9,993 nt of DNA from contig CANGHQ010000038.1 of assembly GCA_947453585.1 (NCBI GenBank), forward strand, positions 1 through 9,993. Direction: 5' to 3'. This DNA comes from Burkholderiales bacterium (GTDB lineage: Bacteria > Pseudomonadota > Gammaproteobacteria > Burkholderiales > Burkholderiaceae_C). A program made the position numbers and the translations under genes. The notes under the pieces are model-generated. The model was not told where the DNA came from and did not search any database. It was given only the letters and a program-made list of their open reading frames with translations. The stretch's first letter is position 1. Each line of letters opens with the position of its first letter. Positions 7,037-9,993 of this stretch are shown piece after piece.

Positions 7037-7708
7037 TCACTGGACGATGAAAGAGGTGAAGTAAATCTCTTCAATGCCACCGAAATCTTCGTATTTTTCG
7101 AGCAAGGTGTTCATGGCGTCACGGATTTTGATGGCCAGGTCTTTGCGGAAATCGGGCTTGGACAGATCAGGCTCTGTGGTCATGCGCATGGCGTCCATCA
7201 CGACCGAACGCAGGGCAAATTCGTGCTTTTTGATGTTTTCGACCACGCGCTCGTCGTAGCGGGTCATCACAGCAATTTGCACTGACATCACCTTGCGCGA
7301 ACCAGACAGGTTGACCAGAAACTCGCGTTCGAGCTGACTGTAGGTGTACTCGAAGCGCGGGCTGTCGGGAGATTTCTTGTTGAGTTTGGGTGGGCCGCCT
7401 TCTTTGCCGCCTTCGGCCTTTTTCTCTCCGTGGCCTTCAGCAGCAGGCGCGCCGTGGCCGCCTTCGGCCTTTTTCTCTCCGTGGCCTTCAGCAGCAGGGG
7501 CGCCGTGGCCGCCGCCTTCGGGCGCTGCGCCTTCGGCCACCATCTGGTCGGCCGTGGGCGCGGGTTTATTGAAAAAGCCGGTGATGAACAAGGTGCCCAC
7601 CATGGTTCCAGCGATCAGGACCACCAGTGCGACCACCGCAAGAATGATCTTGACGATGGGTTTTTTCGGCTTCTCTTCTGCTTCCGGGGCTGCTGCTGCA
7701 TCAGACAT
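7037..7708 (-). CDS. fliL: Flagellar basal body-associated protein FliL with expanded linker
   Basis: 223 residues, longer than the usual 150-180. FliL is a bitopic inner-membrane protein that rings the stators and supports motor torque. A short cytoplasmic N-terminus with EEKPKKP is followed by one membrane helix (about 18-42). A long Gly/His/Glu/Lys/Ala-rich linker (about 45-115) leads to the conserved periplasmic domain (about 118-223), with LEREFLVNLSGSRKVMSVQI and the C-terminal DFGGIEEIYFTSFIVQ. The extra length comes mainly from a duplicated 17-residue unit (residues 66-82 and 83-99), encoded by a 51-bp tandem repeat. A good Shine-Dalgarno (AAGGTG, 7718-7713) lies four bases before the ATG. 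It is preceded by fliK (50-bp gap) and followed by fliM (30-bp gap). Confidence 0.95.
   Translation of the reverse strand: MSDAAAAPEAEEKPKKPIVKIILAVVALVVLIAGTMVGTLFITGFFNKPAPTADQMVAEGAAPEGGGHGAPAAEGHGEKKAEGGHGAPAAEGHGEKKAEGGKEGGPPKLNKKSPDSPRFEYTYSQLEREFLVNLSGSRKVMSVQIAVMTRYDERVVENIKKHEFALRSVVMDAMRMTTEPDLSKPDFRKDLAIKIRDAMNTLLEKYEDFGGIEEIYFTSFIVQ
7406..7513. repeat. 51-bp in-frame tandem repeat inside fliL
   Basis: Two 51-bp copies (7407-7457 and 7458-7508) differ at one base, a synonymous Ala codon change (GCG versus GCC). The match runs on for 5 bases into 7513 and back to 7406. Each copy encodes GGHGAPAAEGHGEKKAE in the periplasmic linker of FliL. Since 51 is a multiple of three, copy-number change would alter linker length without breaking the frame. 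Confidence 0.95.
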
Positions 7709-7758
7709 GGGGCACCTTTTTTTCGTGGTTCATTTCAAATATTCGTCTGTGCTTTGGC

Positions 7759-9381
7759 TTATGCCAGCACATTCAATCCGTCGGCCGCTGCGGCTGGGCC
7801 ACCCTGGGGTGCTGCAGCCACTGCATTTGCCGGGCCGCTGACCGGACGCGCTCCAGAGGGAGTGCTGCGTCCTTTACCGGGTGTCGAGTTTCCGCCGGAT
7901 TGGCGACTTTGCTCTCCGTTTACGGTGACTGAAGCAACTGTCATGCCAGCTTGATTGAGCGTGTCGCGCAGCTTGTTGCTGCCTTGCGCCATCAGTTCGC
8001 GGGTGACGGCATTGTCGGTGCTAAACAGGGCGTCCAGGCCGCCGGCGTGCATATCGAGTTCCACATGGATGCTTCCCAGCGCGGCCGGTTGCATGCGCAT
8101 CTGCATTTTCCATTGGCCGCGTTCGATCTGGGCGATCAGGCGCTGGGCTGCGGCCTGGCCCATTTTGTCGGCCAGTTGCTGGAACTGCTGGGCGCGTTGG
8201 TCGGCTTGGGCCTGGGCGGTATCGGCGCTGTTGCCGCTGCCCGTGCTGGCGGCGGCGGACGCGGGCAGCGCCCCTGCGGCCCCGGCTTGTGTGGACAGGT
8301 CGCTGGGTTTGGGGGTGTCGGTGGCGCTGGCCAAAAGGTCGGCGTCGAAACCGTCGGGCAGCTCCAGAGTCAGCGTCTCTATTGCGGCGGGCAGGTCTTT
8401 GGCCACCGGGCCCGAGGCCAGCAGTGCGGCCCAGGTTGTCTCTTTGCCAGTGCCCGACATTTGCGCTAGGCGCTTGGTGATTTCGGGGGCGGGCATGGCC
8501 AGCGTCAGGCGCACCGCGTCTTGCGGCGCCATCGGTGCTGCGGGCGCACTGGCATCGACCTGTGCGACCGGTGTGCTGCCAATCCAGGCTTGCGCTGTCA
8601 TGGGCATCAGGCTGGTCTGTGCGGTGGCGGTGGCGGCGGCGGCGGTGGCGGTGGCGCCCAGGGCTATGGTGGCGGGTGTTGTGTTGATCTCAGGCGCGAT
8701 GGCGCCCAAACCCATGCCCGCCGGGGCAGCGCCCAGCGCAACGCTGATTTCCTTGACGCCCAGGGATGCGGGCAAGGTCAGCTTGGACAGGGGCGTTGGC
8801 GCAATCACCGGCGCAATGAGCGAGGCGACGGTGGACGGTGGAACCGCCAACAAGTCCAGGGTGCTGGGGCCGGCCAAAGCGATGGCGCTGGTTTCCTCTG
8901 GCGCAGTTTCTGCTTCCTTCCCAGTGCCTGGGGCTGCGCTGGAGAGTTCGGCCAGGGCTGGCGTGGGTGCCAAGTTGGCGCCGACGCTTGCCAGGCCTTG
9001 GGCGGCAGTGGCCAAAGAGGCCAGCGTGTCTACGCCCAGCGCCGCGCTTTTCGCCACGCTGGGCGTCCCAAACAGGGCTTGCACTGCGCCTTCGTCCAGG
9101 CCTTGCATGCGGGCAAACTGGGCCAGGCTGTCCATATCGGGCAGTGGCGCGTCACTGGTGATGATGTTGAGCTTGCTGCCCAGGGGCACCACTTGAAGCC
9201 CTTGGCCGGGCGCGTCCAGGGCGGCAAGGTGTTGCCGCTGGGCCTTCAAAGTTTGCCCGTTGAGCACTTCGGCAAAGTCGCCCGGTCCGGCAGGGGTCTG
9301 GGCGGGGCTTGCAGCCGGGCTGGCGTCTGCTACCGGGGAAGAAATGGCACGGCTGGCCAAAAAACTGAGGTTCGATTCCAT
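7759..9381 (-). CDS. fliK: Flagellar hook-length control protein FliK
   Basis: 540 residues from the ATG at 9381-9379. FliK is secreted during hook growth, measures hook length and triggers the FlhB specificity switch. The N-terminal ~380 residues are Ala/Pro/Thr/Ser-rich and low in complexity, as expected of the ruler region. The C-terminal hook-control domain (about 398-491) has the recognisable QPAALGSIHVEL segment (431-442) and the pattern KLRDTLNQAGMTVASVTVNG. A Ser/Gly/Ala-rich tail of about 50 residues follows. The frame stays open upstream to an ATG at 9522, but the added 47 residues are not FliK-like and overlap the promoter elements, so the MESNLSFLASRAISS start was chosen. No strong Shine-Dalgarno is seen. 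It is the first gene of the minus-strand series. Confidence 0.93.
   Translation of the reverse strand: MESNLSFLASRAISSPVADASPAASPAQTPAGPGDFAEVLNGQTLKAQRQHLAALDAPGQGLQVVPLGSKLNIITSDAPLPDMDSLAQFARMQGLDEGAVQALFGTPSVAKSAALGVDTLASLATAAQGLASVGANLAPTPALAELSSAAPGTGKEAETAPEETSAIALAGPSTLDLLAVPPSTVASLIAPVIAPTPLSKLTLPASLGVKEISVALGAAPAGMGLGAIAPEINTTPATIALGATATAAAATATAQTSLMPMTAQAWIGSTPVAQVDASAPAAPMAPQDAVRLTLAMPAPEITKRLAQMSGTGKETTWAALLASGPVAKDLPAAIETLTLELPDGFDADLLASATDTPKPSDLSTQAGAAGALPASAAASTGSGNSADTAQAQADQRAQQFQQLADKMGQAAAQRLIAQIERGQWKMQMRMQPAALGSIHVELDMHAGGLDALFSTDNAVTRELMAQGSNKLRDTLNQAGMTVASVTVNGEQSRQSGGNSTPGKGRSTPSGARPVSGPANAVAAAPQGGPAAAADGLNVLA
8621..8655. repeat. GGC/GGT triplet repeat in fliK
   Basis: A run of GGC and GGT triplets on the plus strand, coding on the minus strand for the mirror-symmetric ATATAAAATATA in the low-complexity ruler part of FliK. 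It is triplet-periodic, so slippage would change length by whole codons. Confidence 0.8.
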
Positions 9382-9402
9382 GAAAACACCGCTCTGGTAA
9401 GG

Positions 9403-9417
9403 GCCACACAATGTGGC
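9403..9417. repeat. Perfect inverted repeat in the fliK leader
   Basis: GCCACA-CAA-TGTGGC: two perfect 6-bp arms around a 3-bp centre, 21 bp upstream of the fliK ATG. It could be a small operator or a short mRNA hairpin near the ribosome entry site. There is no T-run after it on the minus strand, so it is not a terminator. Confidence 0.55.
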
Positions 9418-9432
9418 GAATGCCAGTAGTGA

Positions 9433-9448
9433 TGCAAGAACTGTGACA
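9433..9448 (-). promoter_or_regulatory. Weak candidate sigma-54 promoter for fliK
   Basis: On the minus strand TGTCACAGTTCTTGCA matches the -12 element (TTGCA) and has correct spacing, but the -24 GG is GT. If used, transcription would start near 9422 and give a ~40-base leader to fliK. The position is good but the broken GG lowers confidence. Confidence 0.25.
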
Positions 9449-9505
9449 GGCCAAAGCTTGCCACCCAAGCCAGCGGCGACCCCCGGGTTTTCTGTCGGAA
9501 AAGAG

Positions 9506-9521
9506 TGGCATGGAGCTTGCA
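9506..9521 (+). promoter_or_regulatory. Sigma-54 type (-24/-12) promoter for flhA
   Basis: TGGCATGGAGCTTGCA matches the sigma-54 consensus TGGCACG-N4-TTGCA at all but one specified base, with GG (9507-9508) and GC (9519-9520) ten bases apart. The expected start is near 9532, giving flhA a leader of about 63 bases. Sigma-54 promoters need an enhancer-binding activator; I could not identify its site. Confidence 0.7.
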
Positions 9522-9541
9522 TTCAAGGCGTCTATGCAAGC
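9515..9541. repeat. Inverted repeat formed by two opposing -12 elements
   Basis: GCTTGCA (9515-9521) and TGCAAGC (9535-9541) are perfect 7-bp inverted arms around a 13-bp centre. Each arm contains the TTGC -12 element of one of the two facing sigma-54 candidates. It could alternatively be an operator for a dimeric regulator. Confidence 0.6.
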
Positions 9542-9550
9542 GCATTTCCA
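9535..9550 (-). promoter_or_regulatory. Candidate sigma-54 promoter for the fliK operon
   Basis: On the minus strand TGGAAATGCGCTTGCA keeps the near-invariant GG-N10-GC and a perfect TTGCA, while the rest of the -24 box departs from consensus (AAAT for CACG). The expected start is near 9524, about 140 bases before the fliK ATG. It faces the flhA promoter. Confidence 0.45.
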
Positions 9551-9580
9551 CCACATCCCGACTTAAGGTCCTGATTTTTC

Positions 9581-9598
9581 ATGAATATCCGTCCATGA
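9581..9598 (+). other. Possible 5-codon leader ORF coupled to flhA
   Basis: ATG-AAT-ATC-CGT-CCA-TGA encodes MNIRP; its TGA shares the ATGA overlap with the flhA start at 9595. An AAGG (9565-9568) lies 12 bases before its ATG, farther than ideal, while flhA itself has no visible Shine-Dalgarno. It may be chance. Confidence 0.25.
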
Positions 9599-9993
9599 GC
9601 ACGCTGACCCTGTCAAACATTCGACAAAACCTGTCGAAGTTCAACTTCAATGACCTGAGCATTCCGGCTCTGGTCTTGTTGATCATGGGCATGCTGGTGA
9701 TTCCGCTGCACCCGATGCTGCTGGACGTGTTGTTCACCTTCAATATTGCGTCAAGCGTGCTGATCATCATGATCGCCATCAAGATCCGCAAGCCGCTCGA
9801 ATTTTCTGCCTTTCCTTCGGTGTTGCTTTTTGCCACCATGCTGCGCCTGGCGCTCAATGTGGCGTCTACCCGCGTGATTCTGGTCAACGGCCACGAAGGA
9901 CACGAGGCTGCGGGCAAGGTGGTTGCGGCCTTTGGCGAGTTCGTCATTGGCGGCAACTACGTGGTGGGTTTCATTATTTTTGCGATCCTGATG
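9595..9993 (+). CDS. flhA: Flagellar export gate protein FlhA (N-terminal part, cut by window edge)
   Basis: The plus strand is open from the ATG at 9595 to the window end: 133 codons of a protein usually near 690 residues. FlhA is the largest export-gate subunit, forming a nonameric ring whose cytoplasmic domain docks chaperone-substrate complexes. Visible are a short N-terminal cytoplasmic piece, a first membrane helix (about 23-45), a second (about 47-63), then LEFSAFPSVLLFATMLRLAL and NVASTRVIL (68-96), the family's most conserved N-terminal stretch, followed by GKVVAAFGEFVIGGNYVVGF and the start of the next helix. It is divergent from fliK. No clear Shine-Dalgarno precedes the ATG, and no in-frame ATG, GTG or TTG lies close upstream, so this start is preferred. 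A near-consensus sigma-54 element lies upstream. Confidence 0.97.
   Translation, partial: MSTLTLSNIRQNLSKFNFNDLSIPALVLLIMGMLVIPLHPMLLDVLFTFNIASSVLIIMIAIKIRKPLEFSAFPSVLLFATMLRLALNVASTRVILVNGHEGHEAAGKVVAAFGEFVIGGNYVVGFIIFAILM

Noticed and set aside
7263..7300. GG-N10-GC spacing on the minus strand inside fliL, possible internal sigma-54 site
   Set aside because: Both boxes depart from consensus (AGG and GTGC), and such spacing is common by chance in GC-rich coding sequence.
9382..9522. 47-residue N-terminal extension of fliK with a hydrophobic stretch resembling a signal peptide
   Set aside because: FliK is exported by the flagellar system and does not use a signal peptide. The extension overlaps the promoter region and the ATG at 9522 would sit almost at the predicted transcription start.
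9579..9956. 125-codon ORF on the minus strand opposite flhA
   Set aside because: The plus strand clearly encodes the most conserved part of FlhA; the reverse ORF has no recognisable features.

Overview
The window is almost entirely a flagellar type III secretion and switch-complex locus from a GC-rich Gram-negative bacterium. The protein style (Ala/Pro-rich linkers, a FliK-L-M-N-O-P-Q-R-FlhB series, the wording of FlhA/FlhB/FliP) suggests a betaproteobacterium of the Burkholderiales, probably Comamonadaceae-like. That is family-level inference from reading the proteins; the genus cannot be fixed without a database search.

Layout. From about 9381 down to the left edge every gene lies on the minus strand in one tightly packed series: fliK (9381-7759), fliL (7708-7037), fliM (7006-6014), fliN (5994-5686), fliO (5679-5380), fliP (GTG start, 5390-4647), fliQ (4606-4337), fliR (4311-3541), flhB (3528-2371). 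Three non-standard genes follow. The first is a DamX/ExeA-like protein with a degenerate ATPase-like domain, one membrane helix and a SPOR domain (2374-935), whose start overlaps the flhB stop in an ATGA. The second is an unrecognised 147-aa charged protein (932-489). The third is an unrecognised acidic, His-rich protein that runs off the left edge (458-1). Gaps are 50 bp or less throughout and no convincing terminator is seen, so all twelve genes could share transcripts. On the plus strand flhA starts at 9595 and is cut by the right edge after 133 codons.

The only sizeable non-coding stretch is the 213-bp divergent region 9382-9594 between fliK and flhA. It holds a near-consensus sigma-54 type -24/-12 element reading toward flhA (9506-9521), a weaker one reading toward fliK (9535-9550), and a third, poorer candidate close to fliK (9433-9448). 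The first two face each other, and their -12 halves form a perfect 7-bp inverted repeat. There is also a small perfect inverted repeat in the fliK leader and a 5-codon leader ORF whose stop overlaps the flhA start.

How the genes work together. FliO, FliP, FliQ, FliR, FlhB and FlhA build the membrane export gate. FliK controls hook length and, through FlhB, the substrate switch. FliM and FliN form the C-ring switch. FliL supports the stator/motor. The three genes after flhB are not standard flagellar parts and are the best candidates for something undescribed: an envelope-spanning peptidoglycan-binding protein plus two small, probably cytoplasmic, charged or coiled-coil proteins, apparently co-transcribed with the export gate.
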